Shown here piece by piece: positions 33,545 through 44,274 of a stretch of DNA of 64,000 bases (within the stretch, counting starts at the first letter, position 1; each line of letters starts with the position of its first letter). The DNA is taken from positions 124,001 to 188,000 of the forward strand of contig JACCGJ010010799.1 in assembly GCA_013407085.1 (NCBI GenBank), read 5' to 3'. The notes beneath the pieces are model-generated. The model searched no databases and had not been told where the DNA came from. It saw only the letters and a program-made list of their open reading frames with translations. Made by a program: the position numbers and the translations under genes. The stretch comes from Atriophallophorus winterbourni (taxonomy: Eukaryota; Platyhelminthes; Trematoda; Plagiorchiida; Microphallidae).

Positions 33545-34850
33545 TGAGAGCTTCTGTTGTAAATATTGACTGTACATTTTCACAATAGTGATTCGTTCAC
33601 TACATTTATGTTAGTTTTTCACGCACAGTTCAAATGATTGCGGTTTTGATTATTTTTTCTTCAAGTGAAGTGTTCTTAATTTGTGCCTCTTTTAAGAGCT
33701 GAAATGGTTGCCATATACATGAGGCACACACGGTTTGAACTTCTTTATCGCACTTTGTCAGATGATTCAACAAAATCTATTAAGATAAGTACGGATGTTC
33801 TGTGTCACAAATAGCGAATACCTTTAGCTTTATCATTCATGTCACATTAGTATCAAATATTGACATAATATTTCTTCAACCATACTTTTTCTGACTGATT
33901 TATGATTATGAAAAATGAATTGTCAAATAATTATTTCATTAAATCATACACGCTGAACGCTAAACGGCACATACAGGCAAACGTAGCGAATACAGATGCA
34001 CTTTCTAACGCGTGTTCATATAATTCAGTCAACGCACTTACGCTCTCCGACTCATGGTTATCGATATGAATCTTGGCTGAATTCTAAACATTTTTGCTTT
34101 ATGTGAACATTTGGCGGGGCGTACTTGAGCGACAATCATTTTAGCGAATTAGATTTGAGAGACCTTGACCTTAACCGTACGCGTCAAAAAGATCTTCCTC
34201 GTGGTGGCTTAGTTTTTTCGAGCGCAATGTAAAACGCCATTTTGTAAGCCGAGTGGAAGTGCATACTGATTCACTCGGAAGAACATAGGTAACATGGAGT
34301 GCGTGCACTAGTCATAAATAGCGTTTCGCCGAGATTGTTCATTCTGAGTCGATCCGCTTCGTCATACGGAATGATGTGTATCGTGAAATCATCATTCGCT
34401 TGTGATGTACATACACGGTCACTTCTGAACGACGGAAAATGACTAAAAGTATACGTGTGTCAACTTCCAAAACAAAATAAATTGAAAATAAATATTCACC
34501 GCATAGTTCTGAGCCATGTAAAACTTGCAACGAACCATGAGTTCGCTTTTTGATGTAAAAGCATTTCTTGTTTTAGATAAAGTTTTGTAGGCGGCAATTT
34601 CTCTCTGTTAGCAGATTAACGGTCTGAACCAGAAGCAGTATTTGTTCGTTAACTGAACAATGCCTTCAAAGCAAGCATTCAAGAGATAGTTGAACAAGAT
34701 GAAAAGCGGAGAGCTTCATTCAAAAATTTCTTGAAATTTGGAATCAGTTTTTTTAAAGACAAACATCAAATACTGCACAAGTTTCTTATGAGAAATATTC
34801 GCATCAGATGTACACATGATTTTACCAAGATAAGTTTAACTGTGGTTTTT
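33545..34850. other. No recognisable gene
   Basis: AT-rich DNA with only short frames. I see no conserved motif or repeat match. Confidence 0.5.
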
Positions 34851-35010
34851 AAATAGCAGGATGACTTTGTTAAAGTTAAAGTGATTAGATCTTCCGTATA
34901 CGAGATATTTTGTGTAAGCCGTAAAAGCTGGCGCTGGCTTAGTAGGATAAACGGCCTCTGCAGACGGGTTTCTCAATGCCATTCAGCTTTTCGTAACCAC
35001 TATGTGCTTG
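34850..35010 (-). repeat. Repeat F copy 2
   Basis: Its reverse complement matches 5930-6055: ttacgaaaagct, gtctgcagaggccgt, cctactaag, gccag and ggaagatcta keep order and spacing. The preserved core is better conserved than the flanks. Confidence 0.5.
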
Positions 35011-35339
35011 CACTCCCACTAATCGAAAACACACTCGATTGAGCTCATTAAAGTGGATTATCCGGGATTTCATTGATAATTTTATTTGGAATAATTTCAA
35101 TTTGAAATATTCAACCAGGTATTTTACGATCTGATATAAAGATTTCAAGTTAAGCTAAGAGATAAGGATAACGTATGTCACAGATTTTTGCATGATAATT
35201 CAAATCAAATGTATGGAGACATGCAAACCAATAATTGTACGTATATCAGTAGCTCAATATTTTGTAAATTTTTTAGCATTAATCTAAAGCAGCATTTGTT
35301 GTGCAGGATAGAAATTGTGTCTCATTTTGATGGGAAAAT

Positions 35340-36200
35340 GGTTTTGAAACGGTAGGTCGTATCAAACATAAACATCAGTGACTCACATGCACAACTAGTT
35401 TACCATTATTCCACCGTTTCAAGACATGCGGATCCTGATGATACTGTCCCGACTGCAGGAGTGTAAACAGCACTAAACCGGGCGTAGGGTGTGTGATGGA
35501 ATTGCATGCAAATGAGCATCCAAAATTGAATCCAACATCCTGCTCTCTCAGTCACAATTTAAACATTAATCATAAGCAATTACTGAATAGAAAGATAACT
35601 AGCGTACACTTATCTGGTGAGCAATGCAAATCAATCAGGCTCCTATCGTTTCGCTGATATTGGTGACTCGCCAAAATGTTCATCACTATTCCACTGTAGT
35701 GTACAACCTGATAGAAATACATTTAGCTATTTAGTCGACGAGTATAACTCACAAGCTGCGATTTCAGAGCGATTAGGTCACCTCACCAAATGCTCAAAGA
35801 CATCCTTCATTGGGTCAAGGTCTATCAAATTCTATCCGCAAACTTCATGACAGTTTAGCTATCTATGTTTTCAAAATCGAATAATACTTTAAGATTAACA
35901 AGGAGCGCTTGTATGCCACTGTTGGATAAGGCTGGTACGACCAACCTGTTCAATCACATGTGTCCAAACACATGTTTAATGGGGTAAAACCCATAACCAT
36001 GAAACAAGATATAAATTTGCATGCTTTTCCGTCACAAAACACACCACGACCGGTTTCGTGCTGTTTGCACTCATCAGGTAGGGACAGTAAGATCAGGATC
36101 CGCATGCGCTTGAAACAGTGGAGGAATGATAAACAAGGAGCGCTTGTATGCCACTGTTGGTACGACTAACCTGTTCAATCACGTGTCCAAACACAAATCA
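35340..36200. repeat. Hammerhead-bearing repeat array in mixed orientation
   Basis: A plus-sense monomer remnant (35346-35530) has a decayed ribozyme (CTGATGA changed to ctgcagga, GAAAC to taaac). About 365 bases of other DNA follow. Then comes a minus-sense monomer and the start of a second one (35895-36200), with the boundary motif agcgcttgtatgccac at ~35905 and again at ~36139, a period of ~234 bp. The 35895 unit carries an intact ribozyme core. Confidence 0.7.
36044..36081 (-). ncRNA. Hammerhead ribozyme with intact core
   Basis: On the minus strand the stretch from CUGAUGA through stem II (GUGC/GCAC, loop AAACA), GAAA and ACCGGUC is identical to the 20.3-kb example. Stem I has four pairs (CUAC with GUGG) before a mismatch. 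The complement of the cleavage triplet is 36048-36050. Confidence 0.75.
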
Positions 36201-36439
36201 AAATTTTGAATTCCTAAATGGCGTTTAGGATACATCTCGTATTGCAACAAGTTGAAACCTTAAACGAATTACCAGTTCCCACGTGGGGAAGTACATCGAT
36301 AAGAGTATTCTTAATAAATGTCGGAGTTGTTCTTCTGAGGCACAGTGTAAATAAATTCAATGAAATGATATTGTTGCCTATTTCTTGCGATAGCTTTCAC
36401 ATGTATATCTAAGTTCGAGGATTTATGTTGTTGAGAATT

Positions 36440-36960
36440 TGACAAGTGGAATTAGTATAATCTAGTTGTTATCTACAAATAATTTCAACATTTTAATTCA
36501 TAACATATATGTTTGCAAGGACGTGTTCGTTTCTTCAAACTGTTTTTAATGAATCCTCGAATAATGCGAATATGTTTGCATCGTGTGAAAATAATTTGAT
36601 GATAACAGCATTCTCCACGAATGGTAAAGCATGTGCATGCAATCTCCAGCGTGAACAATTGAAATAGGGTTGCGTGTAGCAAGCAGGTTCTTAGAGACAA
36701 GAACCTCGAAGACATAATATTAAATTTAAAAAAATGCAAGGCAATTAAAAATACAATAAATCTAAGATTGTTTGGTCAGATGCGCAAGCTAAAGGTATCA
36801 AATTCGTGACCAAAATGTGGTATGATTATAGGCTCAATAGAATTCATTTCCTCCTAATCTCACCTAAATCAGAATTGCCAGACACATAAGTATAGCATTT
36901 TGGCGTTGAACAATATTGAAACTATCGCTGAATTTACATTTCGTCTATTCATCGTTTTTT
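36440..36960 (-). repeat. Segmental repeat matching 8610-9110 in reverse
   Basis: Its reverse complement follows the 8.6-9.1-kb block over about 500 bases (see that entry). Frames inside are not conserved between copies. The stretch 36960-37840 holds nothing recognisable. Confidence 0.6.
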
Positions 36961-37839
36961 ACCAATATTTGCCGCACCATCGCTTGAGCAGGTCAGCTAC
37001 ACCTGGAATATCAAAAAAGATTAGCATGGAAATAAATTCGAAAGACTCCCGTTATGCAATTTTTGAGTAACTTGTCACTTATCACCCAAGCTTGGTAACG
37101 CGGAGCCTATTTGTCGTATCGCTAAAAAGCATTTCCCGGCATTTTCCTAGGTGTATCAAGTCGTGTCGACCAATAGAGAATCAAGTGAATTATTTACCCA
37201 AAGAAGCATGTGTTCAGTCGGGTTCAACTGACTACCGTTCACATGTGCACCGCTAATCCTTAAACAAATACGAATAAGAGCTAACTATGGTGCTAAAATT
37301 AAAGTGCCGAATGTGCAGAAGTCTTTATAAATAACGTGTGGTTCGTCGCCATGCCGAGTGCCATATTGTGGAGATTTCTGTTTAGTAGATCAATTTAGTT
37401 ACGTGTTTCAGCCGAAACCTATCTTAATTGTCATATTCTACACAATGGCTTGTGCCAAATAAAATGTCACAGAAAGATCAGTTTAATAATTTATTTATAC
37501 GCTGGCCATCTCAGAGTTACAAACACGACAAATAGAGCTGAATACGGACGATATAAATTCGAACAATTAATACCGTTTTTCTATAATCTTTTCTAGATAA
37601 ATCTAATAAAACAATACATAGTTATTATGAGTTTTTCGACCTGTTCCTGTTGACGTAACAAACGATTTTCAATGGAGTATGTCAAATAAAATGCTTCATG
37701 TAAGAAAACTACTATGCATTACCAACTCATACAATCAATTCAAATAACAGAATGCTGCAGTAATACGAAACTGTATCGCTGGTTTCAAATGGTTTCAAGT
37801 CTGAGAACAACCAAATCTGACCCACAAGAGCATAAAACT

Positions 37840-38760
37840 TTTTGTGACTTGCAGCATGCGGTTATCTTCAAAACAGAACTAACGGTGAAATTAAAATGAA
37901 GGAATATTTGGTGGAAGTGCTTTTATCCCATGTATCTTACGAAAAAAACGATAAGTGTGATCTGACAAAGATAATGAATTTTTCCCTTTAACTTCATGAA
38001 TTTACTCTATTTGTAATAGATTGATAATTATCACCAAGTCTTCTCTAAATACATCTCACAAGGGAAAAACGAAAAGCAAATTTTATGTTTATCGGGATAT
38101 ATTTGTTATCTAATTTGTGTACAGTGGATTACTCATTCTTCTTTTTCCTCCCCTTTTGACTTTTCTGGGCTCCAAAACTCACGCATTGGTTTAAAGTGTT
38201 TGAGGAGTACTTCAAATGGTGACTTCTCGTATTGCAGAAACTTGCCATTATATATGTCTTTGTAATGACAATACGCCGGTCGATCATTGCTCAATGAATA
38301 TTTTTTGTGCATTCTATTGTTCGTTCATCATAAACAGTGACTCCGCTTAGCAAATGATCGTGCTTCATTTCCGATAGTTTTGGCATCGCATCCGATTTCT
38401 CAATCATTGTGGATATCAGACTGATGGTAATCAGAATCCAAAGCAACATAATCTTGTTTTGAACAGGAGGCGAATGTCAATATACGTGCACTGTAAATAG
38501 CTGATTTTATAAACGAGAAACTGCGACAACACTGCTGATTGATGAATTCAATCAATTCGCAGGACACACGAAGCAAAACTTGCAGTAACGGTTGATCCAT
38601 TCAAAAAAGCAATTTTTAACCAATTCGCAGAATAACACAGGGACTCGGCCATCTCGAATTTAATTGGTTCTCGTTGACCAATAGAATGATAGTGTGTTCA
38701 AAATGAGTGACCCAGATACACAAAGAATGCAAAAATGTTCAAGAAAAGCACACACGCACA
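37840..38760 (-). repeat. Composite unit E copy (minus), cut by PLE copy 2
   Basis: It contains the 3' flank (37850-38000, matching 21000-21130 in reverse), the broken secreted-protein copy 3, the promoter region and the linker with gtgacccagat and cacacacgcacaaagac. Unit-E similarity stops near 38760-38780, where the 3' region of the minus-strand PLE begins. Confidence 0.6.
38133..38449 (-). pseudogene. Family-E small secreted protein, broken copy 3
   Basis: It starts MLLWILITISLISTMIEK, then DAMPKLSEMKHDHLLSGVTV. A two-base insertion in an A-run (aaaaaa near 38300) shifts the frame. The shifted frame gives KKYSLSNDRPAYCHYKDIYN, then FLQYEKSPFEVLLKHFKPM and a charged end KGEEKEE. The TATA-like tttataaaat upstream is kept. 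The body belongs to the same subfamily as copy 2. Without the frameshift it would be ~105 residues. Confidence 0.7.
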
Positions 38761-38854
38761 AAGACTGTATGTATGTATTTGAAAATATTCGAGACCGATC
38801 GGGAGTCCATAATCATGAAAATAAAGTTCGCAATATACCGATTATAACAAGCTT

Positions 38855-38898
38855 TTGGTAACGTTTCGCTATTGAACACAAAAGCTTCGTCAGACCAA
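38855..38898 (-). ncRNA. Hammerhead ribozyme downstream of PLE copy 2
   Basis: On the minus strand, stem I pairs UUGGU with ACCAA (five pairs). The core CUGACGA fits the consensus CUGANGA. Stem II is short (GCU/AGC with one bulged A and a long loop), followed by GAAA, the minimal stem III ACGU, and cleavage triplet GUU ending at plus position 38860. It lies ~265 bases past the PLE reading frame in the same orientation, as expected for a PLE terminal-repeat ribozyme. Confidence 0.75.
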
Positions 38899-39163
38899 GG
38901 GTGTCGGCACGAACAGTGTTCTGGTTTAAATGGCAATTTCTTGACCAATCCTGAGTTCTATAAGCTAGACAGGGAAGATCTAGATAATTGATCACTCCCC
39001 CTAATTCCTATGTTCATCCCTAATTGTTTATTAAGTGTACAGGTGTGAACAACGTCTGCTAACACACTGCTTACCTAATCATGTGCGCATTTGGTGTTCC
39101 GTTCCTTAATCCTTATCCACTGAGAACCGAACTGCAGATTGTTGAGATATCCGCCCCATCCAC

Positions 39164-40691
39164 CTAGTTTACCTCATTCGCCCCAGCCTTTGTTATTTCA
39201 ACATCCTCGATGTGAAGTCTTTCCATATAAGATTTCACACACAGTCTTATCACTCCCAAGTTATCAATATTTACGCTGTGTTCAGTGTCTAGCACGTTTT
39301 CAAATAGAGCATAATCCCGAATCATTGATTGATATTCACTGAGAGTGCGGGGTTGCTTTCCCACTCGTTTCCTGTGTTCGTTTACCCAAGTGCAGTGTTC
39401 TCTAGACGTTTGCCCAATGTAAACACTCGCGCAATAATTGCATTTGATTTTGTTAATGCAGTTTGTCTCATAAACTAGAGGAGTCTTATCTTTTAGATGC
39501 ATTAATACGGAGCGGAGATTTTTACCTCCCTTATATGTTACTCTACTACCTGCGTCATTCAAGATTCTACTTATTCCTTCGGAGGCGATTTTGACATATG
39601 GTAGATATACCGTAACTCGCCAAACTTGTTCTGTCTTCGGTTGCGGATGTTTAACCCGGTTCAATTGGCGCTTAATTAAGCTTTTGCGGTAACCATGATT
39701 TGCAAGTCGGCGACTGACGTCTTCGTGAGCTAGTCCCTTATCTTCATCATTGCTGCAGATGCGGTCAAAATTGTAGAATAGCGATTTTGCTACAGACTAA
39801 GATACACATTTTATTTCGCGCAGCTGTGAATCTTAAAATGGCATCCGTGTCAATATGCTTACGATAAATCGTTGTTAATATCATGCCGTTGTCTTTCTGC
39901 GCGATACAGTCTAAGGACGGAAGTGTCCCTTACGTAGACTCGGTTGCTTTCGTGACCTGGATCTTCGGATTAAAACTATTTAAATAACTATGAATTGCTT
40001 CTTGTCTGTTTCGCTTTATGGTGACGAATGTATCGTCGACATAGCGCCACCATATCTTTGGATTTAACGCTTCGTTTTTCAAAGCTATCTCTTCGAAGTG
40101 CTCCATGTATATATTCGCCAGCACTGTAGAAATGGTTAAGCCTATCGCTAAACCATCGTTTTGCTTGTATAGCTGTCCATTAAATAAGAATTACTTCATC
40201 TTTAGACAAATTGCTACACTTTTGATGATTTGTTGCACACTCAAGTTGGTACGATACATCAAGGTCATTTCAGAGTTGAGTGATTTCCTCACTAATTCTT
40301 AAGCGATGGTAGTGTTAACATTCGTGAACAAGTAGCTTACGTCAAAACTAAATATCATTTTATCCACCACAAAAACAAAATCAAACGAGTTCTCAATAAA
40401 AGAATTCGTGTTACCAACCAGAAGTTCCAAATGCTGAGCGAGGTGGTTAGAGAATTCGTGTGTTTAGGATTCAATGCTGTCTACAATGGGCCTTAAGGGG
40501 ATGCCTACCTTATGAATAATCGGAAGTCCATAAAAGCTGTGTCTAAGCAGATTTTGGTTAGAGTATGTGCCATAATCGTTGACCAAGGTTTTCCATAATT
40601 CCTCGCAGGTATCTTGAAACATCCCTCTTACGGATATTCGTAATTGTCGTAGCTCTACGTTTGTCAATAATCTGATACGGACATTCAGCAA
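39164..40691 (-). pseudogene. Penelope-like element copy 2 (different family from copy 1)
   Basis: Read right to left: an RT start with SFYGLPIIHKVGIPLRPIV (40464-40691), an eroded middle, then the palm with RYVDDTFVTI, both catalytic Asp retained (39930-40124). The last segment (39164-39664) contains the GIY-YIG motif CNYCASVYIGQTSREH followed by a long C-terminal helix region. Several stops and frameshifts separate the blocks. The sequence differs enough from the 27-kb copy to be a separate PLE family. A good hammerhead lies downstream. Confidence 0.85.
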
Positions 40692-40929
40692 GGTGTGACT
40701 GCCTTATCTCTATAATCACTTTTAGAAAGAATTACGGTTGATTTGCCTTTATCTGCCTTAGTGATCACTATTTGCAGTTCGTAAACGTACAACCTCCTGT
40801 TAACGTGCTCGTGAGCATGTTGTTCTAAGTTAGATAAGTTAACTCTTTAAGCTCCTAAAAACGTTTCTACGTAAATCAATCGATGACAATTTTACGGGTT
40901 AACTTAAACAGGAGTCATATAAAAGGTTC

Positions 40930-41760
40930 GTAACTGTCATCTTGGCGGTGGACATTCTTGCCGTTATAATAACCGGAATTTACGTCCTGATTAGATCGCA
41001 AACTTCTTACAGATAGAGATTTCGTCAGATTGCAACTCAACCTAAGTGAACGCACTTTTACTACGACATGCAATTGAATATTACTTACAGCGGTTTTAAG
41101 TCACCCGTGCGAATCACATTCATTTGTCCTCTCTATACAAAGAAGGAACGATGTGTGTTAATACCTTTTCTATGAAAATTGCAATCGCTATATCAAGGTC
41201 AAACAGCTTCGGTCATAATTTGGTTTTGGCCAAAGTTGTTTTGGTCATCCAAATTTGTGGAATTATACAGCGTTAACAAAGCCAAGATCAATTGACCTTT
41301 TGACCCAGTCAAGTTCACATGGAAAAACAGATGGAAAATTGTTAAATGTAAGCTTACCAAAATATTATGAATCAATGCCCGATTCCTTCATCGAATGCAT
41401 ATCGATAGTGATTTCGACTGTTGCTACGTGGATGATTACAACTGAAACTAAGTGAACGCAGAATGATTGCGTCGTGCACCTGAATGTTACTTACACGGGT
41501 TTCAGATCACGTCAACCACGTGTTGAAAATTCATTTGTCAACTCTACACCAAAATGGCGGTTGTGGTGATATTTTTCGATCAAAATTGAAATCGCGAGAT
41601 CTAGGTTTAATAGCTTCAGTCAGAATTATGTTTGACCACAGTTCATTAGTCATAGAAATTTGTGGAATCAAGACGTGTTTACAAAGGTAAGACCAAATGA
41701 ACTATTGTCCCAGTTAAGCAGAAAAATGGCTACGTTTTTAAACAGGAGTAATGAGCATGG
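40930..41760. repeat. Repeat C copy 3: two tandem ~400-bp units, reverse orientation
   Basis: Two units (about 41040-41330 and 41444-41740) share, in order, agtgaacgca, attacttaca, catttgtc, aaattg-aatcgc, ttcggtcataat-like, aaatttgtggaat and aca-gccaaga-like stretches. Their reverse complement matches 4880-5190 and 16000-16180. The unit spacing is ~405 bp. Confidence 0.6.
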
Positions 41761-42050
41761 TTGATGAATACTCGCAAAATATTTCGCCTGTAACACGAAT
41801 GAATTCGTTGTACGCGACCTAAGATGAGCGATTTCGTGCAATTTCTTCCCTCATTCCATTACTTCATTCCATACTATAGCAGCTCACAATTTTGTAAAAA
41901 TGATAGATTGCCGTTAACCTTCATCATTTTAACGAAAGTAGAAATGTGCCTGCACGTGTGACCTTGAAAATATAATAACCATTGTAACTTGTTGTCTTTG
42001 TGTATACAAAACATTTGTTAATTATTGATCATGCTTATCATGCCTTGGTG

Positions 42051-42379
42051 ATTCAAGAATAAACTCACTAACTCACTAAGTCCTCTCCGTGCCGGGTGGC
42101 ACATGAGGCGAAGACAACTTCACACCAGTGTTTCCGGTCTGCAGCTGCTTCCGTTTCCGTCTGCACCGTTAATCCTTGTGCGTGTAATTCGCGTTCCAAC
42201 GTTCTGCGCCAAGTTTCCTTGGGCCGTCCCCTTTTTCGTTTACCTTGCGGGGGCCAGTGAATGGCTACCTTCGTATGCGAACTGGGATCCATCCTGCAGA
42301 CATGACCGAACCATCTCCACCGTCGTTTTTGACTACGATAGATAACACCTCCAGGCCAGTTCACTCTAACCGATTGCAC
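42051..42379 (-). pseudogene. 3' end of a LINE (RTE-like C-terminal tail)
   Basis: A 103-codon frame encodes RRWRWFGHVCRMD, then KRKRGRPKETWRRTLEREL and ADRKHW. This is the familiar C-terminal tail of endonuclease-reverse transcriptase LINEs. The frame stops at 42068, and the sequence continues with two copies of TTAGTGAG (minus strand), a short terminal tandem repeat typical of such LINE 3' ends. The rest of the element is absent, as in a 5'-truncated insertion. Confidence 0.8.
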
Positions 42380-42589
42380 TCAAATTCCTTTGCATTATGA
42401 TTACACGATCGGTCCCAAACATATTCCAATCGATTGTAGTATTTTATTGTGAAGGTGCTCTTATCCAAGTGCACGTACGAAATTGCCGATACGTCCGACC
42501 TGAGTGAGATAGTAATTTTTGATTTCATATGACCCTATGGATAGGCTACCTGTGAAGAATTCCTTCTATAATTTAACTCCACCTAAAAC

Positions 42590-44265
42590 AAATCAAGCAC
42601 CGTTTATACAACCAGTCGACATCCCTCGCCTGGTACACTGAAAAGTTTGAGTTTAAATCTGAGTGGTATGATTAAATATTGTCAGCAAGCAACTGCCAGA
42701 TTTAAACCAGACATGGGAGGTATACCTAAAGCAATAAGCAAAATGGCGGCAAAGACTTTCATCATATCTTGCTGAACTTATTCAACGCAACTATCGAATC
42801 TGGTACGTTTCCTGGCGAAATAGAAACACTCAATTGTTATATCCAGATTCAAAACAATTAGTCAGGATCTATCGACCAATAAACCATACACCTTGCTTAT
42901 CAAGATTATTTGGAAAAAAGTGTAAAGAAAGCTATACTAGAATACCTGACAACTAATATCTTTTCTAAGGCACATCACGACTTTCTTAGCATCAGATCCG
43001 ACATTACTTGTCAGCTAGAATATATAGATTGCAACACAAGTTCAATTAAAGATGTTTTAGCAGTCATAGATGTATTCAATGGCATAACTAAAGATTTCGA
43101 TGCAGCACCATATAAGCTGTTACTATCAAAGCTGATTTCTTTTGGTACAAGTGGGAATATTCTTTTTTGGCTCTCAACTTTTCTTACAGATCGCACATAC
43201 TGCGTTGAGGTCAACGGTCACAGCAGCAGAGTCCAAGTGGCGGGATACAAGGCAATGTTAACCTATACATAAACGATGTACATACAGTTATATATCATAG
43301 TAAAATATTCTTGTTTGTAGATGACATGAAATGAGTCGTTTCTTTTCCACCTTCAGAAGAAGAAAATTACATTGCTAGGCTGAACAAAGAATTGGTTGCA
43401 TTATCCAACTGCTGTGAATTTAATGGCCTCTTTCTCTGTAGATAAATCTAAGTTCATGCCTTTCAGATCTTTAATACCTGATAGTTAAATTGTTGTAGCT
43501 TACTTGGATATGTTCTCCGAGCTTGTTGACTTTGCTACAACAACGACCCGAGCTAGTTAAATCCTTCTTAATCGTAAGCCTATTCAGATTATCGACTGCA
43601 CACGTGATCTTTGGTTCAGATATTCTGCATCGCTTACATTCAACGAGCATATACATCACGTGGTCTCAAAGGCAAAGCGGAGTGTAAATATGATACATAA
43701 GTTCTTCATCTCCCACACTACAAGTTAGAACTTTATAATCTTTTCACGATACCTCATTTCGATTACTGTTATATAATATATTATATGGCAGCATAAACAA
43801 AACCGATGGCATCGATTTGGGAACATTACAGCATACTTTCACCAAATCAATCATTGAAAATAGATTGTATCAAACATATAGAGAAATGTGTAAGCATGTC
43901 ATGCTATAACCATTTTGGTTCTGTCGAATTAGACACAAACTTTGCCGTTTTTAGAATAATAACTTCTGATGATGTAGATATGAGCTCGACTATTCGCTTC
44001 CACTTCTAGGTAATATGTATGAAATCAAGATATTAAAGTGGATCAACCTAGATTCTGCGTAGTCTGCTAGTCTACGTAAATAAGTATGCTAAATACATAA
44101 GAGATTGTTCTTTAATATGTGATTTTAAAACAAATCTAGATTCATTCCTCACTTTGGATAAATTTACGAAAGACTTCAACCCAGATATCTCACTAGAAGA
44201 ACTGAATAATCATGGTATTTCTGGGTACACACAGTGGAGCGTTTCATATTGGGTAACCTAAAAAA
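42590..44265 (+). pseudogene. NLR-B reverse transcriptase relic, copy 3 (longest)
   Basis: It covers most of an RT domain in broken frames. There is a DMGGIPKAIS stretch (~42710; compare PGPDGIP), then LFN...SGTFP and YRPIN (~42870). A 120-codon frame (42910-43272) carries DVFNGITKDFDAAPYKLLLS (motif A region) and ISFGTSGNILFWLSTFLTDR. Then come FLFVDDM (~43312-43329, one substitution from FADD, followed by TGA) and the post-RT segment with FNEHIHHVVSKAKRSVN. The motif-B GSVLGP is deleted. It continues to ~44265 with a tail lacking recognised motifs. It aligns with copies 1 and 2. Confidence 0.78.
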
Positions 44266-44274
44266 TACGAAAAC

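Noticed and set aside
35440..35475. Hammerhead-like block in the plus-sense monomer at 35.4 kb
   Set aside because: Invariant core residues are changed (CTGATGA to ctgcagga; GAAA to taaa), so it is described only as a decayed remnant of the repeat.
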